DNA from: Thermoanaerobaculaceae bacterium
GTDB taxonomy: Bacteria > Acidobacteriota > Thermoanaerobaculia > Thermoanaerobaculales > Thermoanaerobaculaceae
Direction: 5' to 3'
DNA length: 7,717 nucleotides
Assembly: GCA_022865555.1 (NCBI GenBank)
Contig: JALHTD010000138.1
Location: 1 to 7,717, forward strand
Of this stretch, positions 1 through 5,543 are shown one piece after another; the stretch's first letter is position 1; every line of letters begins with the position of its first letter. The notes under the pieces are model-generated. The model was given only the letters and a program-made list of their open reading frames with translations, was not told where the DNA came from and made no database searches. A program made the position numbers and the translations under genes.

Positions 1-53
1 AGCACCCTCGCCTCCGCGAGCGTGATGAGCTTGGATCCGGGGAGGACGCTCAT
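1..53 (-). CDS. rfaE2: RfaE2-like D-glycero-beta-D-manno-heptose 1-phosphate adenylyltransferase, N-terminal fragment (cut by window edge)
   Basis: Only the first 17 codons are inside the window, starting MSVLPGSKLITLAEARV at an ATG (53-51, minus strand). An AGGGA Shine-Dalgarno-like site (64-60) lies 6 bases upstream. The pattern of a short basic leader followed by K-(I/L)-x-(S/T)-L-x-E-A fits the beginning of RfaE2/HldE C-terminal-type nucleotidyltransferases, just before their TNGCFD motif, which would lie beyond the edge. The enzyme would convert heptose 1-phosphate and ATP to ADP-heptose in the cytoplasm. The assignment rests mainly on context: the gene directly upstream on the same strand is the matching heptose kinase. 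In many bacteria these two activities are fused (HldE); here they would be separate genes. The fragment alone is too short for certainty. Confidence 0.6.
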   Translation of the reverse strand, partial: MSVLPGSKLITLAEARV

Positions 54-68
54 CGACCGTCCCTGCAT

Positions 69-142
69 GCGCGCACGGCGTGCGCGCCCCACATCGAGAC
101 TTGCACGGCGTGCGCGCCGCACATTGCCAGATGCCACGTGGC
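69..142. repeat. Tandem 22-base palindromic repeat plus adjacent palindrome in the rfaE1-rfaE2 gap
   Basis: Two copies of a 22-base unit (73-94 and 103-124) lie exactly 30 bases apart and differ at one base (89 versus 119). The unit starts GCACGGCGTGCGCGCC and ends CACAT. Around the first copy an 8-bp perfect inverted repeat, GCGCGCAC (69-76) and GTGCGCGC (80-87), could form a hairpin with a 3-base loop; the second copy keeps only the 4-bp core. A perfect 10-base palindrome GCCACGTGGC (133-142) ends one base before the rfaE1 stop codon. The whole 90-base intergenic stretch (54-143) has no gene. It may be an RNA-processing or attenuating structure within the operon, or a REP-like remnant; function unknown. 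Confidence 0.6.
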
Positions 143-143
143 T

Positions 144-1154
144 TCAGTCATGGACGAAGGGCGCCTGGTCGATCGCGTGGTGCAGCTCGTCGCGGGAGAC
201 CGTGGCGGTGCCGAGCTTGGTCACGACGACCCCGCCCGCCAGGTTGGCGATCACGGCGGCATCCTCGGGCCGCGCTCCCGCCGCAAGCGCCAGCGTGAGG
301 GTCGCGAGCACGGTGTCGCCCGCGCCGGTAACGTCCGCCACCTGGTCGGCCCCAAACACCGGGAGGTGGACCGCGGGCCTGTCCTTCTCCACGAGGGTCA
401 AGCCGTCGCTCCCGCGGGTCGCCGCGATGAAGCGGGCGCCGAGCCTCGTACGGAGAGCCTCCGCCGCGCTGGCCACCGCCACGTCCCCAACCGGCAGCCC
501 GCCGGCGACCGCCGCCAGCTCCTCCAGGTTCGGCGTGGCGCCGTCCACCTGGCCGAGGCCCTCGAGCCCGAACCGTGAGTCCGCCACGATGGGCGCCCCG
601 GAAGGCAGGCCCGCGCGCAGCCGTGCCACGCCTTCCGCCGAGACGACGCCGTAGCCGTAGTCGGAGACCGCGGCGGCGTGGGCGCCAGGGGCAACGCGCG
701 CCAGCGTTTCGAGAAGCTCCTCGCGCCAGCGGTTGTGGCGCGGGAGGTGGTCCTCTACGTCGTAGCGGGCCACCTGGTGCTTGAGCGACGCCACCCCGCC
801 GGCGAGGAGCCGCACCTTGGTGACGGTCCGGAACTCCGGCAGCACAACGATGCCGGAGACGTCCACCCCGAGGCGGGAGAGCACCTCGAGCAGGCTCGCG
901 CCCGCCTCGTCTTCGCCCACCACGCCGGCCGGCAGGACGGTCGCGCCGAGGGCGGCCAGGTTGGCGAGGGCGTTCGCGCCGCCGCCCGGAATGTCGCGCT
1001 GCCCCTCGTAGCGCAGGATGATCACGGGCGCCTCGCGCGAGATGCGCTTGGGTGTGCCGAGCACGAACCGGTCCAACACCAGGTCGCCGTAGAGGACGAC
1101 CCGGCGCGACGGGAAGCGCTCGACCAGCTCGTGGAGACGGGCTCGCGCGCTCAC
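144..1154 (-). CDS. rfaE1: D-glycero-beta-D-manno-heptose-7-phosphate kinase (PfkB family, RfaE1/HldE kinase domain)
   Basis: This 336-residue protein is a PfkB/ribokinase-family sugar kinase that would phosphorylate heptose 7-phosphate at C1 in the cytoplasm, a step toward ADP-heptose for the LPS inner core. Visible motifs are an N-terminal GDLVLDRF (23-30), the RfaE signature RISREAPV (37-44), the sugar-binding GGGAN (57-61), TPNLEE (207-212), TRGSDG (246-251) and the catalytic anion-hole DVTGAGD (274-280) with Asp280 as expected base. A SDYGYG segment (164-169) has Tyr where many homologues have Lys. The length fits a kinase-only protein; no nucleotidyltransferase domain follows, and that activity seems to be the next gene. 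The start is the GTG at 1154-1152, chosen because it overlaps the lpxK stop (GTGA), implying translational coupling, and because homology begins soon after. Same-frame open sequence upstream lies inside lpxK and is not coding. Confidence 0.9.
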   Translation of the reverse strand: MSARARLHELVERFPSRRVVLYGDLVLDRFVLGTPKRISREAPVIILRYEGQRDIPGGGANALANLAALGATVLPAGVVGEDEAGASLLEVLSRLGVDVSGIVVLPEFRTVTKVRLLAGGVASLKHQVARYDVEDHLPRHNRWREELLETLARVAPGAHAAAVSDYGYGVVSAEGVARLRAGLPSGAPIVADSRFGLEGLGQVDGATPNLEELAAVAGGLPVGDVAVASAAEALRTRLGARFIAATRGSDGLTLVEKDRPAVHLPVFGADQVADVTGAGDTVLATLTLALAAGARPEDAAVIANLAGGVVVTKLGTATVSRDELHHAIDQAPFVHD

Positions 1155-2170
1155 GCTTGGGATTCTACCTCGGCGGAGCCCAGAACCGGCCTGAGCAAAT
1201 CCTCGAAGCTGCCGAAGAGCGGCACGGCCTCCACCTCGAGCCACGCCAGGCGGGCGGCGAGGTCGGACGGCAGCTTCACGATGTCCTTCGCCGTCGTGAC
1301 CACCAGGGCGCCGCTTCGGTCGGCCTCGGACAGGACCGTCTCCACCTCCCGACGCGAGTAACGGTGATGATCGGAGTAGAACTTCATGTCCAAGATGTTC
1401 GCCCCGAGGTCGCCGAGCGTGTGGATGAAACCCTGCGGGGACGCGATCCCCGCCATCGCAAGCACCGCCACGCCGTTGAGGGTCTCGGCGGGCTGCCGGT
1501 CGGCGCCGCGGTGCAGCCCGCGCGCCGCCAGTTTGGTTGCGATAAAGGTGGCGTTCGGGGCGTACGGCCCGAGCACCGCCATCGCGGCCAGCGCCTCGGT
1601 GCGGTCGGCCGCCCGGCTGAGCACGACGGCGTGCGCACGGGCCAGCGCGTTGGGGTGCTCGCGCCGCGGGGACGTGGCGCAGAACGGGTCCGAGGCCTCC
1701 ACGGCCACAATGTCGAGGTCGCGCGCGAGGCGCCAGTGCTGGAAACCGTCGTCGAGCAGGAGGTGGGTCGCGCCGGTCTCGCGCACCGCGGTGGCGGCCC
1801 CGCGCACACGGTCGGGGTCCACCACGATGGGGACGTCTGGCAGCGCCCGCGCGAGCAGCGCCGGCTCGTCGCCGGCCTGCTCCCAGCTCGCCTGGCGCTC
1901 CTGCCAGAGCAGCACGGGCTGGCTCGAGCGCCTCCGGTAGCCCCGGGTGAGGATCGCGGGGCGGGCGCCCGCGGCCAGCAGGGTGCGAGCGAGCGCCGCC
2001 ACCAGCGGGGTTTTCCCGGTGCCGCCGCAGGCGATGTTGCCGACCGAGATGACCGGCACCGCGGCCCGCTCGCTCTTGCGCAGTCCGAGCCGGTAAGCGG
2101 TGCGCGCCGCGGCGTTGACGGCCTCCAGGATGTCCGTGAAACCCAGCAGCCAGGCGGGCCACTGCCTCAT
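1151..2170 (-). CDS. lpxK: Tetraacyldisaccharide 4'-kinase (lipid A biosynthesis)
   Basis: LpxK phosphorylates the 4' position of the tetraacyldisaccharide 1-phosphate precursor to make lipid IVA, at the cytoplasmic face of the inner membrane. The 339-residue product has the family order: a short amphipathic N-terminal helix region (about 1-30), PVISVGNI followed by the P-loop GGTGKT (49-54), TRGYRRR, GDEP (100-103), DDGFQH (140-145), an AMAGIASPQGF segment, FYSDHH (264-269) and TTAKDIVKLP near the C-terminus. By alignment with the well-studied Aquifex enzyme, Asp101 of GDEP and a His in DHH correspond to its catalytic Asp/His pair (from memory of the family). The ATG start (2170-2168) overlaps the waaA stop as ATGA, and the stop overlaps the rfaE1 start, so it is the middle of a coupled cluster. 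A longer open frame upstream (to 3028) is a shadow of waaA. Confidence 0.95.
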   Translation of the reverse strand: MRQWPAWLLGFTDILEAVNAAARTAYRLGLRKSERAAVPVISVGNIACGGTGKTPLVAALARTLLAAGARPAILTRGYRRRSSQPVLLWQERQASWEQAGDEPALLARALPDVPIVVDPDRVRGAATAVRETGATHLLLDDGFQHWRLARDLDIVAVEASDPFCATSPRREHPNALARAHAVVLSRAADRTEALAAMAVLGPYAPNATFIATKLAARGLHRGADRQPAETLNGVAVLAMAGIASPQGFIHTLGDLGANILDMKFYSDHHRYSRREVETVLSEADRSGALVVTTAKDIVKLPSDLAARLAWLEVEAVPLFGSFEDLLRPVLGSAEVESQA

Positions 2171-3432
2171 GCCAGGAAGCGCTCCAACGCGTCCATCGTA
2201 CGGGCGGTGGCGCCGGCATGCCGGGCCAGAAGCTGTAGACCGGCCGCGCCGGCTGCACGCGCCGCTTCCCCGTCGGTGAGCCAGCCGTCCAGGGCGGCGG
2301 CGAGCTCCCCGGCCGAGTGCACGACCCTGGCCGCGCCCGCCGCGATGAAGTGCTGGTAGACGGCGTGGAAGTTCCGCACGTGCGGGCCGGTGAGCACCGG
2401 CACCCCGAAGCGCGCCGGCTCGATGGGGTTGTGCCCGCCGGTGCCGACCAGCGAGCCGCCGATGAACGCGACGTCCGCGAGCCGGTAGAGCGCCGCCAGC
2501 TCGCCCACGGTGTCGAGCACGACGACGGCGCACCCGGCCGGCGCCTCCGACAGAAGCGTTCGGCGCACCACCGGGAGCCCCCCGGCAGCCGCCAACTGCA
2601 CCACGTTGGATGCCCGCTCGGGGTGGCGGGGCGCGAGCAGCAGGAACGGCCGCCGCTCCGCAGGGATCCGTTGCACGGCCTCGAGCACCTGCTCGTCCTC
2701 GCCGATCATCGTCGAGCCGGCGATCAGCACCCGGCGACCCGCGGCGATTCCGCGCAGCTCTTCGAGCGCTCGCGGCGTGGCGCCCGGCGGCGCGGCGTCG
2801 AATTTGACGTTGCCGGTCACACGGACGCGGTCGGCCGGCACCCCGATCTCCGTCAGGCGCTCGGCGTCCTGGTCGGTCTGAGTGAGCACCAGGGTGACCG
2901 GCCGAAGCAGCGGCCGCAGGAGGCGGCGCATCGCCCGGTACCCCCGGAACGACTTGTCCGAGACGCGGGCGTTGACCAGCGCAACCGGGATCCCCCGCGC
3001 GCCGCAGGTCGCGAGCAGCTCCGGCCAAAGCTCGGTCTCCACCAGAACCACCAGGCGCGGCGCGGCGGCGTCCATCAGCCGCCTCACCGGACCAGGCATA
3101 TCCACCGGGAACGGCAACGTCACGTCGGCGAGCTGCGCCCCTGTCGCCATCGCCAGGCCGGTCGAGGTGGTGGCGGAGAGCACGAGCGGCAAGCCGGGGT
3201 GGCGGCGCCGCAACTCGGCGAGGAGTGGCCTCGCCACGGCCACCTCACCCACCGACACGGCCTGCACCCAGACTCCGCCCCGCGGGATCGCCGGAAGGCA
3301 CCAGCCGAGCCGCTGCGCCCAGGGGGGCCGCTTCTTGCCGCGACGGCGGTCGGCGACCAGCAGGAAAGGCGCCAGCAAGGGGAGGGAGACCGCCATCAAG
3401 GCGCGGTAGAGCCACAGTGAGGGGGGCGCCAT
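2167..3432 (-). CDS. waaA: 3-deoxy-D-manno-octulosonic acid (Kdo) transferase
   Basis: WaaA (KdtA) is a GT30-family glycosyltransferase that adds Kdo from CMP-Kdo to lipid IVA at the inner membrane. The product has 421 residues, the usual length. It begins with a hydrophobic anchor (about 6-27), then SVGEVAVARPLL (60-71) with Glu63 as the expected catalytic base, the TTSTG segment (88-92), ETELWPELL (132-140), NARVSDKSFRGY (154-165), TGNVKFD (206-212), and the C-terminal nucleotide-binding signature GGSLVGTGGHNPIEPA (325-340). The segment usually written GSTHxGE reads GSTMIGE here. The number of Kdo residues added cannot be told from sequence. The ATG at 3432-3430 is the first good start; no Shine-Dalgarno site precedes it, but a TAAACT hexamer lies 7 bases upstream, so the mRNA may be leaderless. 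It heads the lpxK-rfaE1 cluster and overlaps lpxK by 4 bases. Confidence 0.95.
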   Translation of the reverse strand: MAPPSLWLYRALMAVSLPLLAPFLLVADRRRGKKRPPWAQRLGWCLPAIPRGGVWVQAVSVGEVAVARPLLAELRRRHPGLPLVLSATTSTGLAMATGAQLADVTLPFPVDMPGPVRRLMDAAAPRLVVLVETELWPELLATCGARGIPVALVNARVSDKSFRGYRAMRRLLRPLLRPVTLVLTQTDQDAERLTEIGVPADRVRVTGNVKFDAAPPGATPRALEELRGIAAGRRVLIAGSTMIGEDEQVLEAVQRIPAERRPFLLLAPRHPERASNVVQLAAAGGLPVVRRTLLSEAPAGCAVVVLDTVGELAALYRLADVAFIGGSLVGTGGHNPIEPARFGVPVLTGPHVRNFHAVYQHFIAAGAARVVHSAGELAAALDGWLTDGEAARAAGAAGLQLLARHAGATARTMDALERFLA

Positions 3433-3439
3433 TCGCGCG

Positions 3440-3445
3440 AGTTTA
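3440..3445 (-). promoter_or_regulatory. Candidate -10 element for waaA (leaderless start)
   Basis: On the minus strand TAAACT is followed by 7 bases (CGCGCGA) and then the waaA ATG, so transcription would begin at or next to the start codon. No convincing -35 is seen; the hexamer 17 bp further upstream reads TGGCAA (3468-3463). There is no Shine-Dalgarno sequence. Inferred from spacing alone. Confidence 0.4.
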
Positions 3446-3462
3446 CCCCGGTGGGCGCGTCG

Positions 3463-3493
3463 TTGCCATCCGGACTGCGCCGGCGAGTACCAT
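3463..3493 (+). promoter_or_regulatory. Candidate promoter of the desulfurase gene (leaderless start)
   Basis: TTGCCA (3463-3468, 5 of 6 matches to the -35 consensus) and TACCAT (3488-3493) are separated by 19 bp, slightly long. TACCAT is followed by 6 bases and the GTG start at 3500, putting the predicted transcript start at the start codon. It lies in the 67-base divergent region shared with waaA. A three-codon ATG-GCG-GGG-TGA (3492-3503) overlaps the GTG, but would not be on a leaderless transcript. Confidence 0.4.
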
Positions 3494-3499
3494 GGCGGG

Positions 3500-4651
3500 G
3501 TGAGCACCGAGACCCCCGACCTCATCTATCTGGACTGCAACGCAACCACGCCCGTGGACCCCCGCGTCGCCGACGCGATGGTGCCCGTGCTGCGCGAGGT
3601 GTACGGGAACCCGTCCTCGGGACACCGCCTGGGCCGCAACGCGCGCGAACTGGTGGAGGCTGCACGTGCCGGGGTTGCGGCCTGTCTCGGTGCGGCACCG
3701 GAGGAGGTCCTGTTCACCAGCGGCGGCTCGGAGTCCGACAACTGGGCGCTGCGTGGCGCGGTGGCCGCACGCGGCGGGGGCCACGTCGTGGTCTCCGCCG
3801 TCGAGCACCCAGCGGTGCTCGAGACCGCCCGGGCGATGGAGCGCGAGGGGCGCATCAGGCTCACGGTGATCGGCGTGGACCGCTTCGGACAGGTTGACCC
3901 CGAGGAGGTCGTCGCCGCCCTCGCGCCGGACACCGTCCTCGTCTCGGTGATGCTGGCCAACAACGAGGTCGGGACGCTGCAGCCGGTGGCCGCGATCGCC
4001 GGGGCGTGCCGGCGCAGGGGCGTGCTCGTGCACACGGACGCGGCGCAGGCGGTGGGCAAGGTTGCCGTGGACGTGCGCGGGCTGGACGTGGACCTGCTCA
4101 CCGTGGCGGGTCACAAGCTCTACGCACCGAAGGGCGTTGGGGCGCTCTTCGTCCGCAAGGGGGTGACGCTCGAGCCGCTCGTGCGCGGGGCGGGGCACGA
4201 GCGCGGCCTGCGCGCCGGCACCGAGAACGTCGCCTCGATCGTGGGGCTCGGTGTTGCGTGCGAGCTGGTCCGCGAGGAGGTGACGGACGAGGGCCCTCGC
4301 CTCGCCGCCCTGCGCGACCGCCTGGAGGGCCTGCTCGAACGGGAGTTCCCAGCCCTGGTGCGCCACGGGCACCCGGAGCACCGGCTGCCCAACACCGCAA
4401 GCTGCGCTTTCCCCGGTGTGGACGCGAACGCGCTGCTCGCGCTCCTTGCCGAGGAGGTGGCGGCCTCGGCCGGCGCGGCGTGTCACACCGACGCCGTGCA
4501 CCCCTCTCCCGTGCTCACCGCCATGGGGGTGGACGCCGCGACCGCGATGTCCACGGTGCGCTTCTCGGTGGGCCGCTTCACCACGTCGCGCGACGTCGAG
4601 GAGGGCGTGCGCCGCGTGCTGGCCGCCGCACGCTCGATTGCGAGCCCATAG
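3500..4651 (+). CDS. Cysteine desulfurase / selenocysteine lyase-like aminotransferase (class V, PLP-dependent)
   Basis: The 383-residue protein is a NifS/IscS-family enzyme that would remove sulfur (or selenium) from cysteine (or selenocysteine) using pyridoxal phosphate. Visible are YLDCNATTPVDPRV near the N-terminus, TSGGSESDN (73-81), EHPAV with His103, LANNEVG (152-158), HTDAAQ (178-183) with Asp180, the PLP lysine in AGHKLYAPKG (Lys206), and RAGTEN (238-243). The substrate-thiol loop carries Cys328 in SAGAACHTD (323-331), followed by PSPVL and RFSVGRFTT. This loop resembles vertebrate selenocysteine lyase (GAACHSD, PSPVL, LSVGRSTT) more than the SSGSAC loop of IscS. The start is the GTG at 3500, directly before the conserved N-terminal strand; no Shine-Dalgarno site precedes it. 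No iscU, sufE, selD or tRNA-thiolation gene is adjacent in the window, so the sulfur acceptor is unknown. It ends in TAG and converges on the LEA14-like gene. Confidence 0.88.
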   Translation: MSTETPDLIYLDCNATTPVDPRVADAMVPVLREVYGNPSSGHRLGRNARELVEAARAGVAACLGAAPEEVLFTSGGSESDNWALRGAVAARGGGHVVVSAVEHPAVLETARAMEREGRIRLTVIGVDRFGQVDPEEVVAALAPDTVLVSVMLANNEVGTLQPVAAIAGACRRRGVLVHTDAAQAVGKVAVDVRGLDVDLLTVAGHKLYAPKGVGALFVRKGVTLEPLVRGAGHERGLRAGTENVASIVGLGVACELVREEVTDEGPRLAALRDRLEGLLEREFPALVRHGHPEHRLPNTASCAFPGVDANALLALLAEEVAASAGAACHTDAVHPSPVLTAMGVDAATAMSTVRFSVGRFTTSRDVEEGVRRVLAAARSIASP

Positions 4652-4668
4652 CGGCCTGCCGCTTCGTT
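4650..4668. terminator. Small palindrome between convergent genes, possible bidirectional terminator
   Basis: AGCGGC (4650-4655) and GCCGCT (4658-4663) form a perfect inverted repeat with a 2-base centre (in practice 5 bp and a 4-base loop), overlapping the desulfurase stop codon and followed by TTCGTT. It sits in the 21-base gap between the two convergent stop codons. The stem is short and the T-run interrupted, so terminator function is only plausible. Confidence 0.3.
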
Positions 4669-4672
4669 GACC

Positions 4673-5449
4673 CTACATCCCGGCGCGCATCTGGAGCGGT
4701 ATCGGGCGCTCCCCCTGCGGCGTGCGTACGGTGAGGGTGCCCTCGAGCAGGGCGGGCTCGCCGCGCAGACACGCGGCCACCCCACCCGCGGCGTCGCCGA
4801 AGGGGACGTCCTGTTCGATCAGCACGTCGCTGCGCTGGCCCGCCCTCAGCCTGAACCCCGGCCGCCTTGCCGAGAGCACGGTCTGGCTCCCCACGGTCAA
4901 TCGATACTCGAGGCCGGTGGCGACCACGTCGAAACCGAAGGGGTTGTAGAGCGAGAGCAGCGCGTGGACGGAGACGGCCGAGAGAGAGGGCGTCACCTTG
5001 AGGTCGGAAAGCCGCGCGTACGCCCGGTACAGACCGGCCAGCGGCAGCTCCATCTCGCCCGGGTCCCCGAGGTCGATGGTCCCACGCGCCGACAAGACCG
5101 GAGCGTTGCCGGCACCGAGCCCCTCCCAGAGGACCGGCATGCGGTTTGGGACGAGACCGAGCACCGCCTCCGGCACGGTGTTCAGCTTGACGTCGAAGTC
5201 GATCCGCGTCTCGCCGCTTCCGACCGTCACGTCCGCCGGGGTCGCGAGGGGCACCGAAGCCTCCCCCAGCCGCAGCCTCTGGCCGGAAAGGCCTGACCGC
5301 AGACCCTGTGAGGCGGCCGCATGCAGAGTCACGCGCAGGAGGTCGCGGTTCGGCACCTCCACCGTGATGCGCTGCACCCGCAGCGGCGCCGGGGTCGGCG
5401 CGACAGCGTGCGCTGCGGCGGCGAGGATCAGAGCATGGACGATCGGCAC
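4673..5449 (-). CDS. Exported LEA14/WHy-domain protein
   Basis: The 258-residue product begins with a short hydrophobic signal-like segment (HALILAAAAHAVA, about 5-17) with no strongly basic n-region and no lipobox cysteine, so it is probably exported to the periplasm by Sec. Its second half (about 148-255) is a recognisable LEA14/WHy beta-sandwich: a conserved NPFGF (169-173) followed by VVATGLEYRLTVG, then a hydrophilic loop and a terminal strand. The first half (about 24-145) has a similar alternating pattern, including a strand from RVQRITVEV, and may be a second diverged copy. Such domains are linked to desiccation or stress protection, but the role here is unknown. The GTG start (5449-5447) is chosen because a strong GGGGAGA site (5461-5455) lies 5 bases upstream; longer in-frame extensions would run into citF on the opposite strand. 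It is divergent from citF and ends in TAG. Confidence 0.72.
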   Translation of the reverse strand: MPIVHALILAAAAHAVAPTPAPLRVQRITVEVPNRDLLRVTLHAAASQGLRSGLSGQRLRLGEASVPLATPADVTVGSGETRIDFDVKLNTVPEAVLGLVPNRMPVLWEGLGAGNAPVLSARGTIDLGDPGEMELPLAGLYRAYARLSDLKVTPSLSAVSVHALLSLYNPFGFDVVATGLEYRLTVGSQTVLSARRPGFRLRAGQRSDVLIEQDVPFGDAAGGVAACLRGEPALLEGTLTVRTPQGERPIPLQMRAGM

Positions 5450-5454
5450 GTCGT

Positions 5455-5474
5455 TCTCCCCGCGGGCGAGTGTA
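5455..5474 (-). promoter_or_regulatory. Candidate -10 and Shine-Dalgarno site of the LEA14-like gene
   Basis: On the minus strand TACACT (5474-5469) resembles a -10 element and GGGGAGA (5461-5455) is a good Shine-Dalgarno site 5 bases before the GTG at 5449, which decides this start. No clear -35 is visible at 16-18 bp spacing. The ribosome site is more secure than the promoter. Confidence 0.45.
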
Positions 5475-5495
5475 GAGCACGCGGGAAGACAACGC

Positions 5496-5524
5496 TTGTG
5501 AATCTTTTCATTTTCTCTTACGCT
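5496..5524 (+). promoter_or_regulatory. Candidate citF promoter in an AT-rich patch
   Basis: TTGTGA (5496-5501, 4 of 6 to the -35 consensus) is 17 bp from TACGCT (5519-5524), which keeps the TA...T positions of a -10. The spacer (5501-5520) is T-rich and stands out in this very GC-rich window, as expected of a promoter. Transcription would start near 5531, just before the Shine-Dalgarno site. Confidence 0.4.
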
Positions 5525-5532
5525 GCCCGGTC

Positions 5533-5540
5533 GGAGGTGA
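5533..5540 (+). promoter_or_regulatory. Shine-Dalgarno site of citF
   Basis: GGAGGTGA is a near-perfect match to the 16S rRNA tail; its GGAGG core ends 6 bases before the ATG at 5544 and fixes that start. It shows that the organism uses canonical ribosome binding sites as well as the apparently leaderless starts elsewhere in the window. Confidence 0.8.
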
Positions 5541-5543
5541 CCC

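Noticed and set aside
73..124. CRISPR array
   Set aside because: There are only two repeat copies, 22 bases long with an 8-base gap, too short and too close for repeats and spacers, and no cas genes are present.
1155..2258. The kinase frame extended upstream to give a 704-residue fusion
   Set aside because: The extra part is an out-of-frame reading of lpxK. The GTG at 1154 overlapping the lpxK stop gives a normal-length kinase.
1052..2359. Long plus-strand open frame (435 codons) opposite lpxK and rfaE1
   Set aside because: It is a shadow of GC-rich genes on the other strand: low-complexity Arg/Gly/Ala-rich translation with no family motif, while the minus-strand frames carry clear LpxK and kinase motifs.
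3492..3503. Three-codon leader peptide ATG-GCG-GGG-TGA overlapping the desulfurase start
   Set aside because: It is too short to regulate by attenuation, has no ribosome site, and would lie upstream of the predicted transcript start.
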